DNA of 64,000 nt, taken from Azonexus sp. (GTDB lineage Bacteria > Pseudomonadota > Gammaproteobacteria > Burkholderiales > Rhodocyclaceae). Both the position numbers and the translations under genes were made by a program. Below, piece by piece: positions 45,473 to 55,372 of this stretch; positions within the stretch are counted from its first letter, which is position 1; each line of letters begins with the position of its first letter. The stretch is from the NCBI RefSeq assembly GCF_023150235.1, contig NZ_JAKLLH010000006.1, positions 124,001-188,000 on the forward strand, in the 5' to 3' direction. Below the pieces are notes generated by a model. The model did no database searches, was not told the origin of the DNA, and was given only the letters and a program-made list of their open reading frames with translations.

Positions 45473-46649
45473 AACCGCCGTTGAAAACGTCGACATCCTG
45501 ATCGTCGGTGCCGGCCCGGTCGGGATGACCCTGCACCTGGCGCTGGCTGCCGGCGGCCAGTCGTCGCTGCTGCTCGACCGCCGACCGCGCCCCGAAGGAA
45601 GTCCCCTTGGGGGGCAGAGCGCGCTACAGGCCGACCCGCGCGCGCTGGCCTTGTCGCACGGTGCGCGCGAACTGCTCGAACAGATCCACAGCTGGCCGAC
45701 CCGCGCCGCGACACCGATTGAAACCATCCACATTTCGCAGAAGGACGGCTTCGGCCGCACCCTGCTCGACCGCGCCGATTACCAGCTGCCGGCGCTCGGC
45801 TACGTCGTCCGCTACCGCGACCTCGCCGCCGCGCTGGCTGTCCGGCTGACCAGCGAGCAGCTGCTCGCCGAGGCCGAAATTCTCGACATCACCAGCGATG
45901 CCGACGGCGCCACGGTCGCGCTGCGCCACGCCGGCCAGTTGCGCCGCCTGCACTGCAAGCTGCTGGTGCACGCCGAAGGCACGCCCGGCGACGAAGCCGG
46001 GGTCAAGGTCACGGCTTACGGCCAGCATGCGGTGATTTGCGAGGTGACACCCGTTTCTGCCAATGGGACCGGACACCAGCGCCGCGCCTGGGAACGCTTC
46101 ACCCCGGACGGCCCGCTGGCCTTGCTGCCGCTCGGCGACGAATACTCGATCGTGTTCACCCTGCCGCCGGAGAAAGCCGACGCGGTGATGGCACTCGACG
46201 ACACCGCCTTCATCGCCGCGCTCGAACGCCAGTTCGGCCGCAACATGAAGTTCGCCGCCCCCGGCCCGCGCAGCCGCTTTCCGCTGGCACTGCGGATGCG
46301 CCAGGCGCTGCACCGGCAGCGCGAAGTGTGGATCGGCAACAGCGCGCAAACCCTGCACCCGGTCTCGGGCCAAGGCTTCAACCTCGGCCTGCGCGACGCC
46401 TGGCAGCTGGCTGAATTTTTACTGCGCGACGGCGTCGACCGTGTCGACCTCGCCGCCTACGCGCGCAGCCGCCGCCTCGACCGCGAAGGCGGCGCTTTCT
46501 TTACCGACCAGGTGGTCAAGGCCTTCTCCAACGACTGCGCCCCGCTCAAGCTGGCGCGCGGCCTCGGCCTGTGGGCGCTCGACATCTTCCCGCCCGCCCG
46601 CCATTTCGTCGCCAAGCGGATGATCTGGGGCGCCCGCGCCTGGCCCTGA
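45465..46649 (+). CDS. ubiH: UbiH/UbiF/VisC-family FAD hydroxylase of ubiquinone synthesis
   Basis: 394 residues. FAD-binding GxGxxG is DILIVGAGPVGMTLHLAL, the middle motif is DPRALALSHGARELL, and the second FAD motif is IGNSAQTLHPVSGQGFNLGLRDAWQLAEFL (GD-type region with N in place of D). It hydroxylates the ubiquinone ring. Which carbon cannot be told, since betaproteobacterial members vary in regiospecificity; the symbol rests on the pepP-ubiH neighbourhood. Confidence 0.88.
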   Translation: MTETAVENVDILIVGAGPVGMTLHLALAAGGQSSLLLDRRPRPEGSPLGGQSALQADPRALALSHGARELLEQIHSWPTRAATPIETIHISQKDGFGRTLLDRADYQLPALGYVVRYRDLAAALAVRLTSEQLLAEAEILDITSDADGATVALRHAGQLRRLHCKLLVHAEGTPGDEAGVKVTAYGQHAVICEVTPVSANGTGHQRRAWERFTPDGPLALLPLGDEYSIVFTLPPEKADAVMALDDTAFIAALERQFGRNMKFAAPGPRSRFPLALRMRQALHRQREVWIGNSAQTLHPVSGQGFNLGLRDAWQLAEFLLRDGVDRVDLAAYARSRRLDREGGAFFTDQVVKAFSNDCAPLKLARGLGLWALDIFPPARHFVAKRMIWGARAWP

Positions 46650-46703
46650 GCGATAAGCCGCCGGTCTGGCGACAGGCCGCACCGGCGCCCTCGGCCGAGT
46701 CGC

Positions 46704-47069
46704 TCAGGCCGCGAGTTTCTTGAAGGTCTCGAGCACCGCCGCACCGTTGAAGGGCTTGACGATCCAGCCCTTGATGCCCGCCGCCTTGCCGCGCTCCTTC
46801 ATTGCCGGGCTGCTTTCGGTGGTGAGCATGATCACGTTGATGCTTTTATTGCCCAGCTCGGCCCGGACTTTTTCGACCATGGTCAGACCATCCATGTTCG
46901 GCATATTCACATCGCAGACCACCAGCTTGAGGCCGGGGTCGGCCTTGATCTTGGCCAGCCCGTCCTTGCCATCGATTGCGGTCGCCACCTCCAGGCCCGC
47001 GGCCTTGAGGAAACCGGCCACTTCGTCGCGGACGGTACTCGAGTCATCGACAATCAGAATTTTCGCCAT
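46704..47069 (-). CDS. Single-domain CheY-like response regulator
   Basis: 121 residues, receiver domain only. Acid pocket ILIVDDSSTVRDEV, phospho-acceptor Asp in VVCDVNMPNMDG (about 53), Thr in VIMLTTESSP and Lys in GWIVKPFN. Probably the phosphate acceptor of the CheA-like kinase encoded at the other end of this operon. Last gene of the five-gene set, 24 bp after the CheX-like receiver protein. Confidence 0.94.
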   Translation of the reverse strand: MAKILIVDDSSTVRDEVAGFLKAAGLEVATAIDGKDGLAKIKADPGLKLVVCDVNMPNMDGLTMVEKVRAELGNKSINVIMLTTESSPAMKERGKAAGIKGWIVKPFNGAAVLETFKKLAA

Positions 47070-47093
47070 TGCTCATTTCTCCCAGTCAAATAT

Positions 47094-48044
47094 TCAGAAC
47101 AGTTCCAGTTCGCCGGCGGCAACCAGGCTATCTCCGGCATGGAGAACGACCTTGAAGTCTTCGGGCGACCAGTTGAGGTTGAAAACGAAGCGCTGGAAGA
47201 TGCGGATTTCCTGTCCGCACTCCTCGTCGCGCAAGGTGTAGAGGAAACACAGTTGCGGGTTGTCGCTGCCAAAGGAGATGTACTTATGGCGGTGATTGAC
47301 CACCAGGGGTACTTGCACCTGGCGCAGTGCCGCACCGCCATCGCCGATGTAGCGGTTCTTGAAACCACCCCAGATCAAGTTGGTGATTTCGGCCAGCAGG
47401 TTATTGACATCGCGAAAACCCGCCTCGGTTCGCCCGGCATGGCGGAGCAGATAGTCGAGCAGCCCCTGTTCTTCCGTCTGCAACATCATGTAGCCGCGAC
47501 ACCAATTGCTTTCGAGCGGAATCAAGCTGAAGACTTCGCCGAAAATCACCCGGTCGCGAACGACACACGGCGTTTCCCAATTCACCGCCAGGGTCGGAAA
47601 CTGCGCCGCGAGAACGCTTTCCGTCAATTCGGAAATACCGCGCACCAGTTCGCAGGGGTAGTACAGGCTGAAGATGTGGTGATCGACGATTTCCTTCAGG
47701 CGCGTCCAGTCGCCGGCACGATAGACGGCACAAGTCGCACGACGCAGGCTGTCCGGCACGCCGGCAAAATCGGCGGCCGTCTCCCGTCGCAGGATGATCG
47801 GCAATTCCGGGCGCACGCTATGAATTCGCACGGCCAGTTCGGCACTCTCCTCCGGGGTCAGCGCATAATTTTCCGAAAAAAAGATCGCACCCAGATCGAT
47901 ATTGGTCCGCAACACCGACATCAGGCGGCTTTTTCGCACCTTGAGGCCGACCAGATGGTTGGCATCGCAAAACTCGCGCAAGGCATCGCGGTGTTGAGCG
48001 CTGTCGTCGAGAATCAGCACCTTGCTGACCAGTTGTTCATCCAT
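47094..48044 (-). CDS. Receiver-like domain fused to a CheX-like phosphatase domain
   Basis: 316 residues. The N-terminal 120 residues have a receiver-like start VSKVLILDDSAQHRDAL, but the usual acceptor strand reads LGAIFFSENYAL, so no clear phospho-Asp is seen: a pseudo-receiver. The C-terminal part (about 145-316) resembles CheX/CheC-type CheY-P phosphatases, with an E-x2-N motif in NNLLAEITNLIWGGFKN. It and the next gene share the C-terminal ending ELELF/EIELF. Likely removes phosphate from the CheY-like partner. Confidence 0.75.
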   Translation of the reverse strand: MDEQLVSKVLILDDSAQHRDALREFCDANHLVGLKVRKSRLMSVLRTNIDLGAIFFSENYALTPEESAELAVRIHSVRPELPIILRRETAADFAGVPDSLRRATCAVYRAGDWTRLKEIVDHHIFSLYYPCELVRGISELTESVLAAQFPTLAVNWETPCVVRDRVIFGEVFSLIPLESNWCRGYMMLQTEEQGLLDYLLRHAGRTEAGFRDVNNLLAEITNLIWGGFKNRYIGDGGAALRQVQVPLVVNHRHKYISFGSDNPQLCFLYTLRDEECGQEIRIFQRFVFNLNWSPEDFKVVLHAGDSLVAAGELELF

Positions 48045-48090
48045 GCACGGCTCCTCCGGGTGGGGTTCAAGCTCGAACCTCGGTCAAGGT

Positions 48091-48624
48091 TCAAAACAGT
48101 TCGATCTCGCCCGACTCGACCACCGGCGCGACATGAACATACTGAAAATCGATGGGCGCGTAGGCACAAAGGCAAAGCGTGGCATCGAGGTGGATGTCGC
48201 CATTGATGGCGATCCGGTGATGCGCGACATGTGCCGGCCTGACACTGGCCAGGTAATCGAAGCAGCGGCCGTCGAGGCGGAAGGGCGTTGACATGCCGAG
48301 ATGGGGAAAATAGCGGGCGAGATCGCGGTTGATTGCTCCGCAACACAGGTTGCCGAGTTCGGGAAAGACCTCGTCGAACACCCGTCCGCAATCCGGCTGG
48401 CTGAAATACGCCTGCAACGCCCTGGCATCGAGGTGAAACATCACCAGCAACTTGAAGGAAAAACCGGCAATCGTCAGCAGCAGGAGTTGCTGCTCCCCGT
48501 TCGGCGATTGCCCGGCCGGCGTCGGCTGCACGGAGACTTGATCGCTCTCGTCCAGCCGCAGGTGGCTGCTCACCGCACGGATGAAGATTTCGTTCAGGCT
48601 GCGCTTGGTACTTTCGCTGATCAT
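48091..48624 (-). CDS. CheX-like protein
   Basis: 177 residues. Similar to the CheX fold: an E-x2-N motif in FPELGNLCCGAINRDLARYF near residue 92, followed by TPFRLDGRCFDYLA and a C-terminal strand pattern ending VVESGEIELF. It is a stand-alone relative of the C-terminal half of the neighbouring receiver-CheX fusion. Possible CheY-P phosphatase, or a non-catalytic partner. 46 bp upstream of the fusion gene and 19 bp after the MCP-like gene. Confidence 0.72.
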   Translation of the reverse strand: MISESTKRSLNEIFIRAVSSHLRLDESDQVSVQPTPAGQSPNGEQQLLLLTIAGFSFKLLVMFHLDARALQAYFSQPDCGRVFDEVFPELGNLCCGAINRDLARYFPHLGMSTPFRLDGRCFDYLASVRPAHVAHHRIAINGDIHLDATLCLCAYAPIDFQYVHVAPVVESGEIELF

Positions 48625-48643
48625 TGCCGCTTCCTTTCCCGGT

Positions 48644-49411
48644 TCAGGACAGCGCGGACTGCAACTGGCCGATTTGTGCTTCCAGCTGGCTGATCGCGGC
48701 CGAAATCATCTTGCCCTCGGCCTGTATCTGCTGAAAGGTGGCCGTCGTCGTCAAATCGTTCTGGTGCAGACTGCGGGAATAATCGAGCGACAAGCGCTCG
48801 CAACGCACCGCCAGGGTTCTCACCTCATCGGCGACGACGGCAAAGCCGCGCCCGGACTCGCCCGCCCGCGCCGCCTCGATGGCGGCATTCAGGGAGAGGA
48901 TGACCACGCCCTTGACGATGGAACCGAACTCGGTATTTTGCCGGTGCATCACCTGGTTCTGCGTCAGCAAACTGCTCATCTGCTGATGCCATTGTTCAAA
49001 AAGCAGGGCCACGTTGCGCAGTTGCGCCGCTTCCTCGGCAATCGGCTGCAGGCGCTTTTGCGTTTCTTCCTTGAGGGCGGGCAGGGTTTCGCGATGCCAG
49101 GCCAGGTCGGCCAGATCGGCCTCGGAAAACCGCTCGGCGCGCGCCTCGGCATCGGCGAGGGCAGACTGTGCCTCGGCCAATTGCTGTTGCCGGCGTTCTC
49201 CAGCCCCTTCGGCCTCGCTCAGGCTGGCCTGCAGGACGAGCAAGCGCGCCTGCGCCGCTTCCAGCTCGGCCCGCAAGGCTTGCGACGCCCCTTCGGCGGC
49301 ACGCCGGCCGAATTCGCTGCCCTGCCAGCGACGCTTGAGGACAAGACCCCAGCCCAGGCTGAGCAACAAGGACAGGGCTAGCGGAAGCAGCCACCAGATT
49401 GCGCCATTCAT
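48644..49411 (-). CDS. Short methyl-accepting-chemotaxis-type protein without sensor domain
   Basis: 255 residues. One N-terminal membrane span ([20 protein letters not shown]), a coiled coil (about 40-110, Glu/Ala-rich) and the conserved MCP hairpin tip: [33 protein letters not shown]. There is no periplasmic ligand domain, no HAMP and only a short C-terminal arm. The tip normally contacts CheA and CheW. Here the neighbouring kinase has a CheA-type ATPase but no CheW-like domain. ATG overlaps the kinase stop by 4 bp. Confidence 0.88.
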   Translation of the reverse strand: MNGAIWWLLPLALSLLLSLGWGLVLKRRWQGSEFGRRAAEGASQALRAELEAAQARLLVLQASLSEAEGAGERRQQQLAEAQSALADAEARAERFSEADLADLAWHRETLPALKEETQKRLQPIAEEAAQLRNVALLFEQWHQQMSSLLTQNQVMHRQNTEFGSIVKGVVILSLNAAIEAARAGESGRGFAVVADEVRTLAVRCERLSLDYSRSLHQNDLTTTATFQQIQAEGKMISAAISQLEAQIGQLQSALS

Positions 49412-52251
49412 CCGCCGACCGCTCCCAGATTACCGGCCAGATCCGCCCCCAGGCCCGGTACCAGCCACGTCGTTGCCGCAACCGAAGCCGGTGCCGGTGC
49501 CGGTGCGGGCGAGCGGGCGGCATGCTTGAGATGCTGCGAAGGCGCCGCCTGTACGGCGAGCTGGGCGGGTAGTTGGATCAGGGTTTCAAAGGGGCGATAG
49601 GCATCGCCCTCACTGCCGCCGGTCAGGCGCAGGTGGATTTCTCCCTGTTCGCGCTTGATGAAGCTCAGTACCGCATCCATGCCCACCCCGCGCCCGGAGA
49701 CCTCGGTCAGCTGTTCCGCCGTTGAAAAACCCGGGGCGAAAATCAGGTTGGCGACATGAGCATCGTCGCCGCCGGCCTGCTCCGACCAGCCCTTTTCCCC
49801 GGCGCGTGCGCGAATCTTGGCCAGGGCAAGACCACGGCCGTCATCCCGCAATCGCAGGTGGAAACGATCGCCATCGCACGCCAGGTGCAATTCGATGCGC
49901 CCCGCCGCCGGCTTGCCAGCCGCCAGGCGTTCGGCAGGCGTTTCGATACCATGGTCGAGCGCATTGCGGTAAAGGTGCATGCAGACATTGCGCAACAAGT
50001 CGGCAAGCTGGTTGCGCACATGCCAGCCATGATCCGCGAGCAGCAATTGCGGCGGCGCCTTACCCAGCTCTTCCGCCAGTGAAGGCAGGGAAGCGAATAC
50101 GCTGTCGAGCACGTTCCGGATCGATTCGCAACCCACCAGGGCCAGCTCCTGCCGCAATTCAGCGAGCAGGGCAACCACGGTTTCGCGAGAACAGGCAAGC
50201 AGGTCGTAGGCGTCGAGGCTATAGCGCAAGCTGTCGAAATGTTCGCGCTCGACCATCAGGTACTTCTCGGCGCCTGCCCGCCGCCCCGGACCTTTACGCC
50301 CGAGGGTCACTTCGTTCAGCTGCGCGTATTCATCCACCCGTGCGGCCACTTCGTCCAGTTGGGCGAGCAGGGATTTTTGATCGAAACTGGCCGCGCCCCC
50401 CGGCTGCCGCAAGCTGTCGTAGGCCTGCTCGGCGACATGGACGATGTGCGTCAGCTGCAGAAGGCCGAAAGTCCGGGCATTGCCCTTGATGGTGTGCATG
50501 TTGCGGAACAGGGTCGCGACCAGTTCGCCATCGGCGTGACGGGCGGCATGCAGCAGTTCCCGGTTTTCCGCCAGAAAAGCCCTGGAACCTTCGATGAAGG
50601 CATGGAATTTTTCCTGGCTGACCTTGAGGATCTGGCCGATCATCAGCAATTCCCGCTTCTGGTGCTCGGCCTCGGCGGCCAGCTTGCGCATTTCGCTCAC
50701 ATCGCGGATGCACAGCAACAGACGCTCGACCACCGTCTCATCGGCATCGCAGATCGGCGCCCAAAGTAATTCGAGTACTTTCTCGCGGCCATCGGCGAGG
50801 CGGTAGACCAACTCGGTCGGCAGTTGGTGGGCATTGAATTCGAAGTTCATCGGATCCTCGCCCACGCAGGCGGCAATCGTGGCCTCGACCCTGGCCCGCA
50901 GGTCGGCATCCAGCGCCCGGTGCGCCCCCAGCAGGTCGAGCACGGCACTTCCGGCCAGCGCCTGCTGCTCGAGGATGCCCTCAAGGTGGCGAGAGTATTC
51001 ACCCTCGATCCGGGCCGAGTTTCCCATGGTCAGAATACCCTGCGGCAGATTCTGCAACATCCCGTTGATTTCGCTGGTCTTTTCCCGCAGCTCGCCAGTC
51101 TGCTCGGCAAGCCGGCTGGCCATTTCGTTGAAGCGCAGTCCGACCTCGCCCAATTCGTCACGACTTCTGACCTCGACCCGTGCGTCGAGATTGCCCGCAG
51201 CCATTGTCTCGACCGCATCGGAGAGACCATTCAGGCCGCGCATGATCGAAATGTAGGCGGCAATGAAACCGGCAAGCACCAGGAGCAAGGTCAACACGAT
51301 GGCAGCAAGCACGATATCCCGTTGCAAGGTCAGTACATCGAGGCGCTGGGCCAGCATCTGCTGCCCGACCTCGCTCAGACCGCCCCCCACCGCCAGCGTC
51401 TCGGCAAACGAGCGATCCGTCAGCGCCAGAAATTCCCCGGGCTCCATCGCGAAATCGGTGGTGTCGAGCATCTTGATGGTGATCGCTTCCTGCAGGGGAG
51501 AGAAGGCCGTATTCAAGCGACCGGCGGCCAAGTCGAGCGCCGCTGCCAGTTCCGGGCGGACCTGACCGACCTTGCGCAAGCTTTCCATGCTCCAGAGCAC
51601 CAGTGCATCGAAGTTGCCTCGATGCAGGGTAAGGTCGCTGCGGCGACTGCCGCGCACGCTTTTCTTGGTCAGCACCACGGCGCCGATTTGTGCCACCTGC
51701 CCGGTTGAGGCCAGCAAACCCGGCAAATGCCCGGTCAGGACGTCGAGCAGGCGGCTACTCGCCGCATCGCCGTCGCTCAAAAGGCCCGCACGCTCGTTGA
51801 GCACGTCGAGATCGGCATGCAAGGTTTGCAGCAGTGCGCTCGAATCCAGCACCTGGCCCCGTGCCAGCTCTTCGCCCAGGCTTTGCCAGTAAGCGCGCCG
51901 TTCGGCGGGAGCGGACTCGAAGGCGGCGAGGCCACGATTGAAGGCCTGCAAGTCGTCGCTCACACGCTGACGCCGGGCGGCAAGCAGGCCTTCCAGGGAG
52001 GTGCCGCCTTCCTCGACAGCCGCGATCAGCGCCGCGTGCTGGCTCAGCGAAGCAAACAAGGTGGCCGCCGGTAACTGGAGGCCCAGCGCGGCATTTTCCT
52101 GTTGCAAACCCGAGACCCGCGCATTGATCGCCAATAGCAGTGCCGTTGTTGCCGCCAGAAGCGGCAGGCCGAAGACCAAGGCGGTCACCCGCAACTTGTT
52201 GCGGAAGGACAGTTGGCCAATCAGGTGGACCACCGGCTCTAAAATTCTCAT
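49408..52251 (-). CDS. Transmembrane CheA-like kinase (HAMP-PAS-Hpt-HATPase)
   Basis: 947 residues. Two membrane spans (about 22-42 and 314-337) enclose a helical periplasmic sensor. A HAMP domain follows (about 338-390), a PAS-like segment (about 400-520, [13 protein letters not shown]), an Hpt/P1-like domain with its His in [14 protein letters not shown] (about 586) and a CheA-type ATPase: N-box [13 protein letters not shown] (about 762), G1 [10 protein letters not shown]2 [13 protein letters not shown]. No CheW-like P5 domain follows; the C-terminus is a Pro/Ala-rich tail. So receptor and kinase are fused in one chain. ATG 52251 is used; a TTG start at 52293 is less likely. First gene of the five-gene set, divergent from menA. 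Confidence 0.9.
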   Translation of the reverse strand: MRILEPVVHLIGQLSFRNKLRVTALVFGLPLLAATTALLLAINARVSGLQQENAALGLQLPAATLFASLSQHAALIAAVEEGGTSLEGLLAARRQRVSDDLQAFNRGLAAFESAPAERRAYWQSLGEELARGQVLDSSALLQTLHADLDVLNERAGLLSDGDAASSRLLDVLTGHLPGLLASTGQVAQIGAVVLTKKSVRGSRRSDLTLHRGNFDALVLWSMESLRKVGQVRPELAAALDLAAGRLNTAFSPLQEAITIKMLDTTDFAMEPGEFLALTDRSFAETLAVGGGLSEVGQQMLAQRLDVLTLQRDIVLAAIVLTLLLVLAGFIAAYISIMRGLNGLSDAVETMAAGNLDARVEVRSRDELGEVGLRFNEMASRLAEQTGELREKTSEINGMLQNLPQGILTMGNSARIEGEYSRHLEGILEQQALAGSAVLDLLGAHRALDADLRARVEATIAACVGEDPMNFEFNAHQLPTELVYRLADGREKVLELLWAPICDADETVVERLLLCIRDVSEMRKLAAEAEHQKRELLMIGQILKVSQEKFHAFIEGSRAFLAENRELLHAARHADGELVATLFRNMHTIKGNARTFGLLQLTHIVHVAEQAYDSLRQPGGAASFDQKSLLAQLDEVAARVDEYAQLNEVTLGRKGPGRRAGAEKYLMVEREHFDSLRYSLDAYDLLACSRETVVALLAELRQELALVGCESIRNVLDSVFASLPSLAEELGKAPPQLLLADHGWHVRNQLADLLRNVCMHLYRNALDHGIETPAERLAAGKPAAGRIELHLACDGDRFHLRLRDDGRGLALAKIRARAGEKGWSEQAGGDDAHVANLIFAPGFSTAEQLTEVSGRGVGMDAVLSFIKREQGEIHLRLTGGSEGDAYRPFETLIQLPAQLAVQAAPSQHLKHAARSPAPAPAPASVAATTWLVPGLGADLAGNLGAVGG

Positions 52252-52506
52252 TTTCGTCAGCTTTGGCTTTTTTGGAGACGACGGACTGTACAAAGTCTGC
52301 GTTACAGATTTTTGGCGGTGCGCCAGAAATTCCGGCCGAACGCATCGGCCGCTACCCGCCCCGGCAAGGGAAAAGCCCGCGAAAAGGAGGAATCCCTACT
52401 GGCCGGCCGGAAAAAGCCGGCAGCAAAAAAAGCGGCCAGCCGACTGTGCCGGCGCCGATTCACCGCTATCATTGCCGGTTTTTCCGCGCCACCTTCCCCC
52501 TGCCGC

Positions 52507-53391
52507 ATGACCCCTCTGCACGCCTGGCTGCTTGCCTGCCGCCCGAAAACCCTGCCGGTCTCGCTGTCGCCGGTGCTCGTCGGCAGCGCTCTGGCCTGGC
52601 AACAACACGGCACGCTGCTGTGGCTGCCGCTGCTGGCGGCGGCGCTCGGCGCGGCGTTCATCCAGATCGGCACCAATCTGTTCAACGACGTCGGTGACTT
52701 CCTGCGCGGCACCGACACGCCGGAACGGATCGGCCCCCGCCGCGCCACCGCCGAGGGCTGGCTGAGCCCGCGCGCGGTAGCCGCCGGTGCCTGGCTGTGC
52801 TTCGTGCTGGCCTTTGCCTGCGGCATCTACCTGGTCTGGCATGGCGGCTGGCCCATCGTCGCCATCGGCCTGGCCTCGCTGACCGCCGGCTGGGCCTACA
52901 CTGGTGGCCCAAGGCCGATTGCCTACGGTCCACTCGGTGAAATCTTCGTTTTTGTCTTTTTCGGCCTGGTTGCCGTCGGCGGTAGTTTCTACCTGCAAAC
53001 CCTGACCCTGACAGCGCAGGCGCTATTGCTGGCAAGCCCGGTCGGTTTGCTGGCGGCGGCGGTGATCAGCGTCAATAACTATCGCGACCGCGACGGCGAT
53101 GCCAGGAGTGGGAAGAACACGCTGGCAGTTCGCGTCGGCCGGCCGGCGATGCGCCGTATCTATGCACTGCAATTACTCGCCGCCTACCTCTGTCTGCCGC
53201 TGCTGGCCTTGCAACTTGGACCGGTGCTCTTGCTGCCGCTGCTCTCGGCCCCACTGGCGCTGCGCCTCGGCCGTCGCTTCGCCCGCGAAACACCAGGGCC
53301 GGTCTTCAACACCCTCCTGGCACAAACCGCTGCCCTGCAACTACTCTTTTCCCTGCTGCTGACCGGCGCGCTGCTCCTTTCCGGTCACTGA
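52507..53391 (+). CDS. menA: 1,4-dihydroxy-2-naphthoate polyprenyltransferase-type prenyltransferase
   Basis: 294 residues, UbiA superfamily with about eight membrane spans. First Asp-rich motif in IGTNLFNDVGDFLRGTDT, then GGPRPIAYGPLGEIFVFVFFG, which is MenA-like, and the second Asp-rich motif NNYRDRDGDARSGKNTLAVRVG. MenA attaches the isoprenoid tail to the naphthoquinone ring. Its presence beside ubiquinone genes suggests either dual quinones or a changed substrate; other men genes are not in the window. A TATCAT -10-like box lies at about 52467. Confidence 0.88.
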   Translation: MTPLHAWLLACRPKTLPVSLSPVLVGSALAWQQHGTLLWLPLLAAALGAAFIQIGTNLFNDVGDFLRGTDTPERIGPRRATAEGWLSPRAVAAGAWLCFVLAFACGIYLVWHGGWPIVAIGLASLTAGWAYTGGPRPIAYGPLGEIFVFVFFGLVAVGGSFYLQTLTLTAQALLLASPVGLLAAAVISVNNYRDRDGDARSGKNTLAVRVGRPAMRRIYALQLLAAYLCLPLLALQLGPVLLLPLLSAPLALRLGRRFARETPGPVFNTLLAQTAALQLLFSLLLTGALLLSGH

Positions 53392-53395
53392 ACGC

Positions 53396-53441
53396 GGTTT
53401 TTGCCTTTTTTCACGGTCGACCGTGAAAAAAGGCAAAAACC
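53396..53441. repeat. Perfect 46-bp palindrome containing the dispersed core
   Basis: Two 23-bp arms meet without a loop at 53418/53419. From the centre outward: the core CACGGTCGACCGTG, T6/A6, GCC/GGC, T5/A5 and GG/CC. It begins 4 bp after the menA stop and could double as a terminator. It is the longest and most symmetrical member of the family in the window. Confidence 0.92.
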
Positions 53442-53518
53442 CCCTCTCCGTGTTTACCACAATAGCCAACCCTCTCGCCGATCGACTAGGATGCGCCGCT
53501 TTTTTCCGGGAGCGGCGC

Positions 53519-54808
53519 ATGCTCGAACGGTTGTTCCAGTTGCAAGCCCACGGCACCACGGTGCGCACCGAAGTCCTCGCCGGCCTGACCACTTTCCTGA
53601 CGATGGCCTACATCGTCTTCGTCAACCCGGACATCCTCTCGGCCGCCGGCATGCCGCGCGATGCGGTATTCGTCGCCACCTGCCTCGCCGCCGCCATCGG
53701 CACCGCGATCATGGGGCTCTACGCCAACTACCCGGTGGCGCTGGCGCCGGCGATGGGACTCAATGCCTATTTCGCCTTCACCGTCGTTCAGGGCATGGGC
53801 TACACCTGGCAGGCGGCGCTCGGTGCGGTGCTGATTTCCGGCATCCTGTTCATCCTGCTCAGCCTGTTCAAGGTCCGCGAATGGATCGTCAATGCCATCC
53901 CGACCTCGCTCAAATATTCGATTTCGGCCGGCATCGGCCTCTTCCTGGCGATCATCGGCCTCAAGAACGCTGGCCTGATCACCGCCCACCCGGCGACCCT
54001 GCTCACCCTCGGCGACCTCCACAGCCCCGGCCCACTGCTCGCCGCCGCCGGCTTCATGCTGATCGCGGCGCTGGAGTACCGCAAGGTGCCGGGTGCGATC
54101 ATCATCGCCATCCTCTCGGTCACCGGCGCCTCGGTGGCACTTGGCCTGGTTGAATTCAAGGGCATCGTCGCCGCTCCGCCGTCGCTGGCCCCGACCTTCA
54201 TGCAGCTCGACCTGGCCGGCGCGCTCAACGCCGGGCTGCTCGCCGTGGTGCTGACCTTCTTCATGGTCGAGCTGTTCGACGCCTCCGGCACCCTGGTCGG
54301 CGTCTGCCACCGCGCCGGCCTGCTCGACAAAGACGGCAAGCTGCCGCGCCTGAAAAAAGCCCTGCTCGCCGACTCGGTGGCGATCAGCGCCGGTGCCGTG
54401 CTCGGTACCTCGTCGACCACTGCCTACATCGAATCGGCCGCTGGCACCGCTGCCGGCGGTCGCACCGGGCTGACCGCCGTGGTCGTCGCCCTGCTCTTCC
54501 TCTGCTGCATCGTCTTCGCCCCGCTCGCTGGCACCGTCCCGGCCTACGCCACGGCGCCGGCGCTGTGCTACGTCGCGATCCTGATGTCGCGCGGCCTCGC
54601 CGAGATCGAATGGGACGACCTGACCGAAGCCACCCCGGCGGTGGTCACCGCGATCACCATCCCGTTCACTTTCTCGATTGCGCACGGGATTTCCTTCGGC
54701 TTCATTTCCTATGTCGCGATCAAGGTGCTGGCTGGCCGCGCCCGCGACGTCTCGCCGACGGTGGCGATCATCGCCGCCGCCTTCGTCGCCAAATTTGCCC
54801 TGCTCTGA
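53519..54808 (+). CDS. NCS2/AzgA-type purine permease
   Basis: 429 residues with 12-14 hydrophobic spans. AzgA/PbuG-type signatures: [74 protein letters not shown] and [23 protein letters not shown]. It imports adenine, guanine or hypoxanthine with protons. It precedes apt and hpt-type phosphoribosyltransferases, forming a purine uptake-and-salvage set. ATG 53519 has GGGAG upstream. Confidence 0.94.
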   Translation: MLERLFQLQAHGTTVRTEVLAGLTTFLTMAYIVFVNPDILSAAGMPRDAVFVATCLAAAIGTAIMGLYANYPVALAPAMGLNAYFAFTVVQGMGYTWQAALGAVLISGILFILLSLFKVREWIVNAIPTSLKYSISAGIGLFLAIIGLKNAGLITAHPATLLTLGDLHSPGPLLAAAGFMLIAALEYRKVPGAIIIAILSVTGASVALGLVEFKGIVAAPPSLAPTFMQLDLAGALNAGLLAVVLTFFMVELFDASGTLVGVCHRAGLLDKDGKLPRLKKALLADSVAISAGAVLGTSSTTAYIESAAGTAAGGRTGLTAVVVALLFLCCIVFAPLAGTVPAYATAPALCYVAILMSRGLAEIEWDDLTEATPAVVTAITIPFTFSIAHGISFGFISYVAIKVLAGRARDVSPTVAIIAAAFVAKFALL

Positions 54809-54816
54809 GGTTGACC

Positions 54817-55371
54817 GTGAATAAGGCCCCCTTGCCCGATACCGGCTATCTCAAAGCCCGCATCCGCACCGTCCACGACTGGCCGGAGGCCGGTGTGCAG
54901 TTCCGCGACATCACGCCGGTCCTGCAGGATCCGCGCGCCTTCCGCGTCCTGGTCGATGCCTTCGTGCTGCGCTACATGGAAGAACGGATCGACGTCGTTG
55001 CCGGCATCGACGCGCGCGGCTTCATCCTTGGCGCCGTCGTCGCCCACCAGCTGAACAAGGGCTTCGTGCCGGTGCGCAAAAAGGGCAAACTGCCGTTCAC
55101 CACCGTCAGCGAGGAGTACGAACTCGAATACGGCAACGCCACCGTCGAAATCCACACCGACGCGATCCAGCCCGGCAACCGCGTGCTACTGATCGACGAT
55201 CTGATCGCTACCGGCGGTACGATGCTGGCTGGTGCCCGCCTGATCCAGCGCCTCGGCGGCGAGATCGTCGAAGCCGCGGCGATCGTCGACCTGCCCGAAC
55301 TCGGCGGTTCGGCCTTGATCAAGGCCGCCGGACTGCCCGTTTTTACCGTTTGCGAATTTGAAGGACATTGA
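54817..55371 (+). CDS. apt: Adenine phosphoribosyltransferase
   Basis: 184 residues, APRT family: [42 protein letters not shown] and the PRPP motif [17 protein letters not shown]. It converts adenine plus PRPP to AMP. GTG 54817 is used with GAGG 6-9 bp upstream; the start lies in the sequence GGTTGACCGTGAATAA, a half of the dispersed palindrome. Eight bp after the permease gene and 1 bp before the next transferase gene. Confidence 0.94.
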   Translation: MNKAPLPDTGYLKARIRTVHDWPEAGVQFRDITPVLQDPRAFRVLVDAFVLRYMEERIDVVAGIDARGFILGAVVAHQLNKGFVPVRKKGKLPFTTVSEEYELEYGNATVEIHTDAIQPGNRVLLIDDLIATGGTMLAGARLIQRLGGEIVEAAAIVDLPELGGSALIKAAGLPVFTVCEFEGH

Positions 55372-55372
55372 A

